Source: an uncultured Flavihumibacter sp.
Lineage (GTDB): Bacteria; Bacteroidota; Bacteroidia; Chitinophagales; Chitinophagaceae
Direction of reading: 5' to 3'
DNA length: 43,834 nt
Assembly (NCBI GenBank): GCA_946482545.1
Contig: CAMLRX010000025.1
Coordinates: forward strand, 1 to 43,834
Numbering within the stretch: position 1 is the stretch's first letter; every line of letters begins with the position of its first letter. The notes below the pieces were generated by a model, which saw only the letters and a list, made by a program, of their open reading frames with translations, ran no database searches and was not told where the DNA came from. This document shows, piece by piece, positions 25,299 through 33,862 of this stretch. The position numbers and the translations under genes were made by a program.

Positions 25299-27434
25299 AT
25301 GAAGGTGTGCATCGCGGAAAAGCCAAGCGTGGCCAGGGATATAGCGGAAGTTATAGGCGCCGGTCAGCGGAAAGACGGATACTATGAAGGAAACGGTTTC
25401 CAGGTAACCTGGACCTTCGGGCATTTCTGTACCCTCAAGGAACCACACGATTATTTTGAACAATGGAAATTCTGGCGCCTGGACGACCTGCCCATGATTC
25501 CGCAACAATTCGGGATCAAACTGATCGATAACCCTGGTGTGCAAAAACAATTCGGAATCATCGAAACGCTGGTTCAGAACTGTGAGGAAGTGATCAACTG
25601 CGGAGATGCGGGCCAGGAAGGAGAACTGATTCAACGTTGGGTATTGCTGAAAGCGAAGTGTACCGCTCCCGTTAAACGGCTCTGGATATCCTCACTTACC
25701 GAAGATGCCATCCGGGAAGGCTTTCAGAAACTGAAAGAAAGTGAACAATACAATAACCTCTACGCGGCAGGCAGCGCACGTGCTATTGGCGACTGGCTGC
25801 TGGGGATGAATGCCACCCGCCTGTTTACGAAAAAATTCGCGCAGCCAAAAGTGGTATTGTCTATCGGGAGGGTACAAACGCCAACCCTGGCCATGATTGT
25901 GCAGCGGCAGAAAGAGATCAACGCATTCGTTTCAGAAGAATACTGGGAACTGAAAACGATTTACCGCGAAACCGAATTCACCGCCACCATCGACCGCCTG
26001 CGGGATAAAGAAAAGGCCAACAAAGGACTCGCCTACCTGAAAGAGCATCCCTTCGAGATCACTTCATTCGAACGGAAGGAAGGAAAGGAGGGCAATCCGC
26101 GTCTGTTCGACCTTACTTCTCTCCAGGTGGAAGCGAATAAGAAATATGCTTATACCGCCGATGATACGTTGAAACACGTGCAGAACCTGTATGAAAAGAA
26201 AATCGTTACTTATCCGCGTGTGGACACGACCTATCTTTCAGAAGACCTTCATCCCAAAATACCGGGCATATTAAAGGATATGACACCTTACGCCACACTC
26301 ACAGCGCCGTTGCTGGCCCATCCGATCCCCAAACTGAAAGCTGTTTTCGATGATAAAAAAGTAACGGATCACCACGCCATTATTCCTACCGGGAAGTATC
26401 CTGAAAACCTTTCTCAGGAAGAAAAGCGGGTGTACGATCTTATTGCGCGCAGGTTCATCGCGGCTTTTTATCCGGAATGTAAGATCGCCAATACAACGGT
26501 GATGGGGAAAGTAGGGCAGGTTGCCTTCAAGGCCACGGGCAAACAAATCCTGGAGCCGGGTTGGAAGGAACTCTATGCAAACGACAAACAGGAGAAAAAA
26601 GAAGGAGAAGACGAAGAAAAGATACTGCCCGTATTTGTAGCAGGAGAGAAAGGCCCGCACGAGCCGAGGATTCACCAGGGTAAAACCACACCGCCGAAAC
26701 CATATACCGAAGCCACATTGCTCCGGGCGATGGAAACAGCAGGTAAACAGGTGGACGATGAAGAAATGCGGGAACTCCTGAAAGACAACGGTATCGGAAG
26801 GCCCTCTACCCGCGCTAATATTATTGAAACCCTTTTCAGGCGCAGGTACATTGAAAAGAAAAAGAAGAACATTTTCGCTACCCAAACCGGTATGGACCTG
26901 ATCGATACCATTCAGTCGGAACTACTGAAAAGCGCTGAACTAACGGGTACATGGGAGCGTAAACTGAGGCTGATCGAAAAAGGGGAATACGCCATGGATA
27001 CCTTTAAACAGGAGCTGATACAAATGGTGGTGGACCTTACGCGTGAAGTGAAAATGAGCGCTGGCAGGGTGATCGCCATCCAGGAGCAACCACCCGAAGC
27101 GCCCCCTAAACCCGCAAAGGAAAAAAAGCCCCGCGAACCGAAAAAGGAAGTTTTGCCTGAAACGATGACCTGTCCCAAATGTAAGTCTCATCCCCTCAAG
27201 AAAGGCAACACTGCCTTTGGTTGTGCCAATTTCAGCGTCTGCGGGTTTAAAATACCGTTCTCCATTATGGGGAAAACACTGACCGATAAGCAGGTTTCTG
27301 ACCTGGTAACCAAGGGGAAAACCACCCGGATAAAGGGGTTGAAAACCGCTGAAAATGCCCAGGATACTGATGGGAAGTTGATCCTGAATGCCGCCTTTGA
27401 AATTGTACTCGAAAGCCAGCCTTCCCCGGAATGA
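25299..27434 (+). CDS. topB: DNA topoisomerase III
   Basis: The 711-residue type IA topoisomerase unlinks single-stranded DNA crossings such as late replication or recombination intermediates. The N-terminal Toprim domain holds MKVCIAEKPSVARDIAEVIG with Glu7, and NCGDAGQEGELIQRW supplies the metal-binding acidic residues. The catalytic tyrosine is Y305 in VTYPRVDTTYL. RPSTRANIIETLFRRRYIEK is the conserved late segment. The C-terminus carries a Lys/Pro-rich linker and a zinc ribbon (CPKCKSHPL, then FGCANFSVCGF). The ATG at 25299 is chosen over an upstream GTG on family length. It appears to be a stand-alone chromosomal copy, with no conjugation genes nearby. Confidence 0.95.
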   Translation: MKVCIAEKPSVARDIAEVIGAGQRKDGYYEGNGFQVTWTFGHFCTLKEPHDYFEQWKFWRLDDLPMIPQQFGIKLIDNPGVQKQFGIIETLVQNCEEVINCGDAGQEGELIQRWVLLKAKCTAPVKRLWISSLTEDAIREGFQKLKESEQYNNLYAAGSARAIGDWLLGMNATRLFTKKFAQPKVVLSIGRVQTPTLAMIVQRQKEINAFVSEEYWELKTIYRETEFTATIDRLRDKEKANKGLAYLKEHPFEITSFERKEGKEGNPRLFDLTSLQVEANKKYAYTADDTLKHVQNLYEKKIVTYPRVDTTYLSEDLHPKIPGILKDMTPYATLTAPLLAHPIPKLKAVFDDKKVTDHHAIIPTGKYPENLSQEEKRVYDLIARRFIAAFYPECKIANTTVMGKVGQVAFKATGKQILEPGWKELYANDKQEKKEGEDEEKILPVFVAGEKGPHEPRIHQGKTTPPKPYTEATLLRAMETAGKQVDDEEMRELLKDNGIGRPSTRANIIETLFRRRYIEKKKKNIFATQTGMDLIDTIQSELLKSAELTGTWERKLRLIEKGEYAMDTFKQELIQMVVDLTREVKMSAGRVIAIQEQPPEAPPKPAKEKKPREPKKEVLPETMTCPKCKSHPLKKGNTAFGCANFSVCGFKIPFSIMGKTLTDKQVSDLVTKGKTTRIKGLKTAENAQDTDGKLILNAAFEIVLESQPSPE

Positions 27435-27485
27435 TTTTTTAACTGGAAAATTGCGCAACTTTAGGAGCTAAATCCGGCGTTGCAC

Positions 27486-28631
27486 ATGAAGCAGTTTATT
27501 TTTCTACTAACAACGATCATTATGGCAGGTACAGCAAACAGTGTTCAGGCACAGAAGAAGAATGGGACGCAATGGAACTTGTTTATCGGGACCTATACCA
27601 AAGGAAAGAGCGAGGGCATCTATACTTATTCGTTTAATTCAACGACAGGGGAGTTTTCTGAAAAAGCAGTGACGGGAGGCATAAAAAATCCTTCTTTCCT
27701 GGCCCTGTCTCCGGATAAGAAATATTTATATGCGATTCATGAAACGGAAGGTGGAGCAGCCTCTGGTTATGAGATTGACCCTGCCAGCGGTGAATTACGC
27801 TTATTGAATACCGTTGCCACCAAAGGAGCAAATTCCTGTTATGTAAGTGTGTCGCCAGATGGGAAATTTATGGTCTCCGGGAATTACAGCGGCGGGAATC
27901 TTTCTGTTCACGCCATCGAAGCGGATGGCAGCCTCTCTGATTCGCAACAGGTGATCCAGCATACAGGAAAAGGGCCAAATACAGGCAGACAGGAAGCACC
28001 CCATGTACACGCCACGGATTTTACCCCTGATGCGAAAATGTTATTGGTTTGTGACCTCGGCATCGATCAGGTAGTTGGTTATCCTTATGATGCTTCCCGC
28101 AAAAAGCCTTTGGATGAAGCGAATAAAGTAGTCACGAACATAACGCCTGGCGCAGGTCCGCGGCACCTTGTGTTTCACCCCAACCACAGGTGGGTTTATG
28201 TATTGAATGAATTGAATGGGAAAATCAATGCCTTCAGCTATGCGAATAGTAAGTTAACGCCGCTGTTTGAAGTGTCGATTTTGCCAGAAGGGTTTTCCGG
28301 AAAATTCGGTGCTGCGGAAATTAAAATATCACCGGACGGACGCTTCCTTTACGCATCAAACAGGCTTGATATAAACGAGATCGTGGTATTTCAGCTCAAT
28401 GAAAAGAGCGGTAAACTGGACTTCGTGGAAAGGGTGAACTCAGGAGGAAAAACGCCCCGCTTTTTCGAGATTGACCCAACAGGAAAATTTTTGCTGAGCG
28501 CGAACCAGGACAGCGACCAGGTTACTATTTTCAGAAGAGATATAAAAACAGGGAAACTTACAGATACGGGCAAAAAAATAGAGGTAGGCGCGCCAACCTG
28601 CCTTGTATTTGCACCTGTGGAATCAGAATAA
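27486..28631 (+). CDS. Exported lactonase-family beta-propeller protein
   Basis: The 381-residue product has a signal peptide (LLTTIIMAGTANSVQAQ), so it acts in the periplasm or outside. It shows the seven-bladed propeller of the 6-phosphogluconolactonase (Pgl/YbhE) family: LFIGTYTKGKSEGIYTYSF, NPSFLALSPDKKYLYAIHE, NSCYVSVSPDGKFMVSGNYS, PHVHATDFTPDAKMLLVCDLG, GPRHLVFHPNHRWVYVLNEL and TPRFFEIDPTGKFLLSANQD. Exported members in Bacteroidota are usually annotated as lactonases without a tested substrate, so true phosphogluconolactonase activity is doubtful here. The start at 27486 follows a TTG two codons earlier. It is convergent with the DUF4838 gene. Confidence 0.88.
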   Translation: MKQFIFLLTTIIMAGTANSVQAQKKNGTQWNLFIGTYTKGKSEGIYTYSFNSTTGEFSEKAVTGGIKNPSFLALSPDKKYLYAIHETEGGAASGYEIDPASGELRLLNTVATKGANSCYVSVSPDGKFMVSGNYSGGNLSVHAIEADGSLSDSQQVIQHTGKGPNTGRQEAPHVHATDFTPDAKMLLVCDLGIDQVVGYPYDASRKKPLDEANKVVTNITPGAGPRHLVFHPNHRWVYVLNELNGKINAFSYANSKLTPLFEVSILPEGFSGKFGAAEIKISPDGRFLYASNRLDINEIVVFQLNEKSGKLDFVERVNSGGKTPRFFEIDPTGKFLLSANQDSDQVTIFRRDIKTGKLTDTGKKIEVGAPTCLVFAPVESE

Positions 28632-28685
28632 TACTTGCGAAAGCGGAGTGATGCTTTTGAAAGTTGAATAATTTTTAGTGTTGGT

Positions 28686-30956
28686 TTACTTCACATAAAC
28701 CTCGTCAATGCACAGCGCTGGCTTACGGGTGGCCGCAGCCATGCGCCAGGCAGGAAAACCTGGAGGAACGGTGGCTTTTACCCTGATATACCGTGCATTG
28801 GTATTGGTTGGGAACGTAAAGAGTTTGATGGAGATGTTGTAATCTTCTTCGGGCGCAGGAATATTTTCCTTTCCGATCTGGGTAAAGTCTGTGCCATTGG
28901 TGGATGTTTCTACCACAATTGAATAGGGAAGGAAGATGTAATGCCGTGCATCTGAAAGGAAATTCATTTGTATGGAAGAAATTGGCATCTCTTTTTCCAG
29001 GTCTATTGTGGCGATCATATCGTTACCATAAGTAAAGAGCCAGTTGTAACCGAAATCTTCCGTACCGGGAAGTGCATCCGTGAGCGTGCGTTCTTTTTTA
29101 AGGCTGTACTCCGGTGTAAAAGGATGGGTGAGCACAACGGGTTTACCGAAAGCTTTGTTGAGAGGAAGAAAACGGGTCGTTTTATCCAGAAGCAGCGTCC
29201 AGTCTTTAAGGTAGTTGTCCGGGTTTTTGCCTCCTTCAGACAATTCCGTAACGCCTGCCTGTTTTGCCTGTTGAACGAAGGTTTCCACCATTGATGGCCA
29301 GTCTTTACGGATAGTGGCGTGTCCATTTGTTGTTTCCAGGAAACCGAACGGCTCCATACCATAGAACTTAGATTGTTCCAGTATGGTGTATTCCAGTGGT
29401 AACCGGAGTTTGATCAACCTGCGTTGAACCGCCGTATCGTCCTCGGCTTTCTTTTCGGCCTTGGAGAGTAAGTCTGATAGTTGCCGGACTCTTTCAGGAG
29501 ATAGATAATCTTTTGAAGAAGCGATGGGGCTGCCATAGATGTCTAACCGGGCTTTGGTTTCCGCCACCTGCTGCGTAAGTGTTGTGATATATGTTTGAAC
29601 GGATTCGGCCGCCTTGCCGTAATAGCCAGCGGTGAAGTCATTGAAAAGAGAGTCCTCATTGAGGTGGGGATGCCAGAGCAGTTTGGCGTACAGGTAGCTG
29701 TTCCATTCGCTCATATCGCCGAAACTATCGCCGGAACCCTGAATAAAAGCGCCCTTCACTTTTTGGTTGCTGTAATAAGCAACATTCGCACCGGCGTGCA
29801 TGTAGGCAGGGAAGGGTGCGGGGTAATTGGTGAACTGGGTAGTGTAATCCCAGATGAACAGGTGGGCAGAAAGTTTTTTCCAACTGTCGAGGTCTTTTCG
29901 GAAGGCTGCCGCGGAAGCTGCTTTTTCCAGCGGCTCCTCCCGGTAAGCATCGATATTGCTCAGGATGATGAATACATTACTGGCCGGAACCGTCTTTAAA
30001 GGCGCTTTGGAAGTGGGGCCGTAAGCCAGCGTGGTGAAAGATTGTTCCGGGAAACGTGCTGCGATTTTATTCATGAAATGGATAAGACTCCCCGCATGAC
30101 TACCTTCGGCCTCATAAGTTTTCCGGCAGGAGGAACAGGTGCAGAAAGCACCGCCATCTTCCTGACCTATCGACCAGTACATCGCATCGGGATTCGCAGC
30201 AATAGCTTTGCGCATATACGATGTGGTGAGTTCAAGCACATCGGTATTGCTGAGGCACAGTTGACTCGGTTGCCGTTTACCGCCTACTTCCGCGAAGTAT
30301 TCGGGATGCGTTTTAAAGTAGGTGCCGGGGGGAATAATCTTGAAAAAGGAATGTCCCCACAGTCCCCACAAATCCTCAAACTTATGAAGCTTGTGCCAAC
30401 TGAGGTATTCCGGGTCGTTTGACTCGGGATAAAACACCTGGCGGAATACGAAAGATGGTGATTCCCTGATCGAAATAGAAGAGAAAGATATGTTTGAATT
30501 GTTGGGCGTAAATGACTGCCCCGCAGCGTATTTCCGGCAACCCAGGTAGCGTTCGAGGAAGGTGTAAACGCCATACACCACGCCTTGTCCGCTCCCGCCG
30601 GTAATGTAAAGGTGCTTCCCGGCGGTACGGATATCAAAACCTTCGCCTTTAACGGGCTGACGGTTCCATTGCAGCGTGTGCGAGGTTTTACCGATAAAAA
30701 CAGCGGAACCGGTTTCCCGGAAGGAGGATTCCGATATAATGGGGAGAATGGCGCCAGATATCCTGCGCACATAATCCTGGAAAATACCTGCTGCTTTTTG
30801 TTCTGCCCTTGATGGTTCATCCGGAAGAACAATATTAAAAGCAGAAGCCCTGTTTTCCACCAGTGAAAAATTTCCTTTGCCCACCTGGCATTGCACATTT
30901 CCGGTAAGAAGCAGAAGCGCGATCAGGTTAAAAATGGCTGCAAACTTTACCGGCAT
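28686..30956 (-). CDS. DUF4838 glycosidase-like exported protein
   Basis: The 756-residue product has a signal peptide (FNLIALLLLTGNVQCQ). An N-terminal domain like that of GH67 glucuronidases (about 30-140: FNIVLPDEPSRAEQKAAG, GQGVVYGVYTFLERYLGCR) precedes the DUF4838 core (about 170-440: HPEYFAEVGGKRQPSQLCLS, MYWSIGQEDGGAFCTCSSC, AHLFIWDYTTQF). A C-terminal discoidin-like carbohydrate-binding region follows (about 620-756, KERTLTDALPG). The core is probably a TIM-barrel glycoside hydrolase. It is the last gene of the polysaccharide synthase operon, six bases after the TPR-barrel gene, so it probably trims or modifies the exported glycan. The catalytic residues and linkage are unknown. Confidence 0.82.
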   Translation of the reverse strand: MPVKFAAIFNLIALLLLTGNVQCQVGKGNFSLVENRASAFNIVLPDEPSRAEQKAAGIFQDYVRRISGAILPIISESSFRETGSAVFIGKTSHTLQWNRQPVKGEGFDIRTAGKHLYITGGSGQGVVYGVYTFLERYLGCRKYAAGQSFTPNNSNISFSSISIRESPSFVFRQVFYPESNDPEYLSWHKLHKFEDLWGLWGHSFFKIIPPGTYFKTHPEYFAEVGGKRQPSQLCLSNTDVLELTTSYMRKAIAANPDAMYWSIGQEDGGAFCTCSSCRKTYEAEGSHAGSLIHFMNKIAARFPEQSFTTLAYGPTSKAPLKTVPASNVFIILSNIDAYREEPLEKAASAAAFRKDLDSWKKLSAHLFIWDYTTQFTNYPAPFPAYMHAGANVAYYSNQKVKGAFIQGSGDSFGDMSEWNSYLYAKLLWHPHLNEDSLFNDFTAGYYGKAAESVQTYITTLTQQVAETKARLDIYGSPIASSKDYLSPERVRQLSDLLSKAEKKAEDDTAVQRRLIKLRLPLEYTILEQSKFYGMEPFGFLETTNGHATIRKDWPSMVETFVQQAKQAGVTELSEGGKNPDNYLKDWTLLLDKTTRFLPLNKAFGKPVVLTHPFTPEYSLKKERTLTDALPGTEDFGYNWLFTYGNDMIATIDLEKEMPISSIQMNFLSDARHYIFLPYSIVVETSTNGTDFTQIGKENIPAPEEDYNISIKLFTFPTNTNARYIRVKATVPPGFPAWRMAAATRKPALCIDEVYVK

Positions 30957-30962
30957 GTGGGA

Positions 30963-33836
30963 TTAGAATTTACGCTGGAAGGTGATGTAAATATCATACT
31001 GGTTCTGGAAATCGGTATCGGTGATTTTCTGGTTGATCCAGGTGCCGTAAATGCCCAGGGTGTTCCGGTATTGGAAAGTACGCTGGTAGCCTACTCCTGC
31101 ACTTCGGGTAAGCAGTCCCGATAGTTTAGGGAAATTGATAAGCCTGCTGCGGTCGTCGGGAGAGGTGCCGAGTCCGGCGATCAGCGCAAGGTAGTCCTGC
31201 CTGTTGTTCATATAATAACGCGTGGTCAGGTTCAGGGACGTATAGAAATCTGCTTCCTCGCTGATGAAGTAGGCCCTTCCGTTCACCCAGAAGTCGCCGA
31301 ATTGTTTGGCGAGTGACGTTACGCCTGAAATGCTGGTGGAACTGTCCGCATCAAGATAGCGTATGCCCAGTTCGGCTTCGGTTTCTTTGGGCAGCGTGGC
31401 GAAAATAGAATACCCCGCCCTTAGTTTGGGGAAGGCGATCTTGTTGGCCACGGCGGCAAACGCATAGGAGTAAAAACGTTTTGAATGGGTATAATACATT
31501 TCTGCTTCACCCTGAACGCCCGTTCCCTGCTGTCTTCCGGCATAGTTGATGCGTCCCGCGAAAGAGCCCCGGTTGAAGAAACGGCGGTATTCTACGGTGG
31601 CAATATTGTATTTGCTGTCCGAATAATCGTAGGTAGAGTTCAGGAAGAACAGACCGAACTGGTTCCGGAGTGTCTTACTCTTGAGGAAATGGGCATAATC
31701 ACGGTTGGCGGAGCCGGGGTATTTACGGAGCAGCGTATCTGCGTAAAGGGCGGCTTCGGCATACATCGATTTGCTTTCCAGCATCTCTACTTTTTTCCGC
31801 AGCATTTGTTCGTTGTCGGGATAGTATTTCAGGGACTGGTTGATGTACACCAGTGCGCTGTCATAGGCTTTTTTACCCGCCATGATGTTGGTGGCGTAGT
31901 GCAGTGCCAGGGAATCTTTGGGATTGAGTTTGAGAATGGCATCGAAGCGCTGAATGGCGCTATCGGGTTGGTTTTTCCTGGAGAAATCCACGCCTGCGGC
32001 CATCAGGCTTTCAATGTGCGCGTCCCTGAACTTTTTAGTGTACGGGTAACCGTTCATCAGGAGCCGCGTGATGCGGGCGGCTTCGGCGTAATCGCCTTTT
32101 TGCTGGAGGATGGATGCCTGTTTCATCATCATATCCCTGCTGGCGCCGCCTTTTTTATCGTTCCGGAAAGCCTGCGCCACATATTTGAGTGCGTTGTCGT
32201 ACTGTCCAGCAGCCGCTTCGAGGTTAATCAGGTAGTTGAGGGCTTCAAGGTTACTTGAATCTGCGTCCAGCGCTTCCATAAACTGGATGCGTGCCAGGTC
32301 GTATTCTTCGTTCTGCTGCAATGCTCTGCCCGCGGCCAGCCGGAATTCTGCCAGGTTGGCGGTGTAAACGGGGTTGCCCGGATATTTTTCATGCAGGTAC
32401 ATCGTAATGATGGCTGCTTCTTCGTACCTGCCTGCCTCAGCCAGGATACCTGCTTTTTTTAAGATGAAGTCTACGTTGTCAGGGTAACGTGCCATTGCTT
32501 TGTCTATTGTGGCGAGGGCGGCAGGGTATTTCCGCTGAAGGGTGTAGCGGTTGATGATGTTGTTCAGCGCCTGAATATTTCCGGAATCCACTTTCAGTAC
32601 GGCTTCAAATTCGTTCATGGCCAGGTCATATTGTTCCTGCACGAGGAATTCCCTGCCGCTGGCGATTTTCAGGTCGGTCATGCGGTCCCTGTTGGACGCA
32701 GTGGGTTGCTGCCTGTATATTTTTTCGGCCAGCAGTGCCGCTTCGGTGAATTTTCGGTCGAATTCGAGCACGTCCAGTTTCTGGGAGAGCAGTTTCCTGT
32801 CGTTGGGGGTGGTGCGTAATCCTCTGTTGATCCAGTTCAGCGCCTCACGGTAAGCACCGCGGCTCATGCTCAGTCCGATGAGTTTGTTCAGCGCCTCGCG
32901 GTTACCAGGGTTCTTTTCTATTACTGATTCGTACAGCATGTAAGGGTCGGTGTTGGCGTAATAGCCACCCGCTTCCATGCGCAGTTCCGTATTCAATTTG
33001 CGTGCCTTTTCGTCGTTCGGGTAGTATTTGAGGATGGTATTTACGGTATGGATGGCTTCGGCGTAGTTGTGCATTTCCTGGAGGATGCCCAGCTTCTTCA
33101 TTAGCAGGTCATAAGAGCGCTGGTTCTTTTGCAACTCAGCATTAAGCTGATCCAGGGCATAATAATAGCCGCCGGTGCTGATGTTGAGCGCCAGCAAAGC
33201 TTCCCGGGCTTCTTCGTTTTCCGGGTAAGTGCTCAGCACTTTCCGGTAGCTTTCTGCCGCGAGAGAAGGGATGTCTTTTTTCTTGTAATAATTCCCGGCG
33301 TACAGGTAATGGTCTATGTAATACCGTTTTAACGCGGTATCGTAGGGGAGTTTTTCCACCATTTCGCCGATGTAGTTTCCGGCGGCGCTCATGCGGTCCA
33401 TCAACTGGAGGATGGTCAGTTTTTTAACGATCAGTTCGCGGTCGGTGGGGAACTGGTTGAGTCCGTCTTCCGCGAAGCAGAGCGCCTCATAATATTGTTT
33501 GGCCTGCATTTCCAGGTTAATGGCCGTGAAATAGGCTTCTCTGTATTTGGGGGCTGCTTCCAGCGTGGCTTTAATGAATTTCCTGCCTTCAAGGCCGTTG
33601 CCGGAAAGCAGGTACATGCGGGCGGTCAGGAAGGCGATGTCCGCATCATTGGAACGATAGGAGAAAGCCTGTTTGCCCAGTTCTGCCGCACGGGCGTAGT
33701 TCTTTTTCTGTTGCTCGCGCAACGCCTCATTGTACAGGTCCTCCGCTTTGTCTTTGGGTTTGAAGATCTGCGCATAGGTATTGCTGCCGCTGAGCAGCAG
33801 GAGCAAGAGACATATATTTCTGAGACCGCGTAGCAT
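30963..33836 (-). CDS. TPR-repeat outer-membrane protein with C-terminal YaiO-like barrel
   Basis: The 957-residue product has a signal peptide (ICLLLLLLSGSNTYAQ) and about 18-20 TPR-like helical hairpins covering residues about 30-700, with recurrent A-x-x-Y/A-P-D-N patterns such as YPDNEQMLRKKVEMLE and NPGNREALNKLIGLSM. Residues about 705-957 form a barrel with outer-membrane strands (NSTYDYSDSKYNIATVEYRR, SYAFAAVANKIAFPKLRAGYS, IYGTWINQKITD) and a terminal Phe, like the YaiO family. The TPR-plus-barrel layout parallels PgaA, the export porin for PNAG. It lies 26 bases after the two synthases, so I infer it exports their polymer. It could instead be only a scaffold, since YaiO pore function is unproven. 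Confidence 0.85.
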   Translation of the reverse strand: MLRGLRNICLLLLLLSGSNTYAQIFKPKDKAEDLYNEALREQQKKNYARAAELGKQAFSYRSNDADIAFLTARMYLLSGNGLEGRKFIKATLEAAPKYREAYFTAINLEMQAKQYYEALCFAEDGLNQFPTDRELIVKKLTILQLMDRMSAAGNYIGEMVEKLPYDTALKRYYIDHYLYAGNYYKKKDIPSLAAESYRKVLSTYPENEEAREALLALNISTGGYYYALDQLNAELQKNQRSYDLLMKKLGILQEMHNYAEAIHTVNTILKYYPNDEKARKLNTELRMEAGGYYANTDPYMLYESVIEKNPGNREALNKLIGLSMSRGAYREALNWINRGLRTTPNDRKLLSQKLDVLEFDRKFTEAALLAEKIYRQQPTASNRDRMTDLKIASGREFLVQEQYDLAMNEFEAVLKVDSGNIQALNNIINRYTLQRKYPAALATIDKAMARYPDNVDFILKKAGILAEAGRYEEAAIITMYLHEKYPGNPVYTANLAEFRLAAGRALQQNEEYDLARIQFMEALDADSSNLEALNYLINLEAAAGQYDNALKYVAQAFRNDKKGGASRDMMMKQASILQQKGDYAEAARITRLLMNGYPYTKKFRDAHIESLMAAGVDFSRKNQPDSAIQRFDAILKLNPKDSLALHYATNIMAGKKAYDSALVYINQSLKYYPDNEQMLRKKVEMLESKSMYAEAALYADTLLRKYPGSANRDYAHFLKSKTLRNQFGLFFLNSTYDYSDSKYNIATVEYRRFFNRGSFAGRINYAGRQQGTGVQGEAEMYYTHSKRFYSYAFAAVANKIAFPKLRAGYSIFATLPKETEAELGIRYLDADSSTSISGVTSLAKQFGDFWVNGRAYFISEEADFYTSLNLTTRYYMNNRQDYLALIAGLGTSPDDRSRLINFPKLSGLLTRSAGVGYQRTFQYRNTLGIYGTWINQKITDTDFQNQYDIYITFQRKF

Positions 33837-33862
33837 GAATATCTTTTAGAATTGAATGAGGA

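Noticed and set aside
25299..27434. Topoisomerase III as a mark of an integrated conjugative element
   Set aside because: No relaxase, Tra, integrase or att-like repeats are nearby; neighbours are ordinary chromosomal genes.
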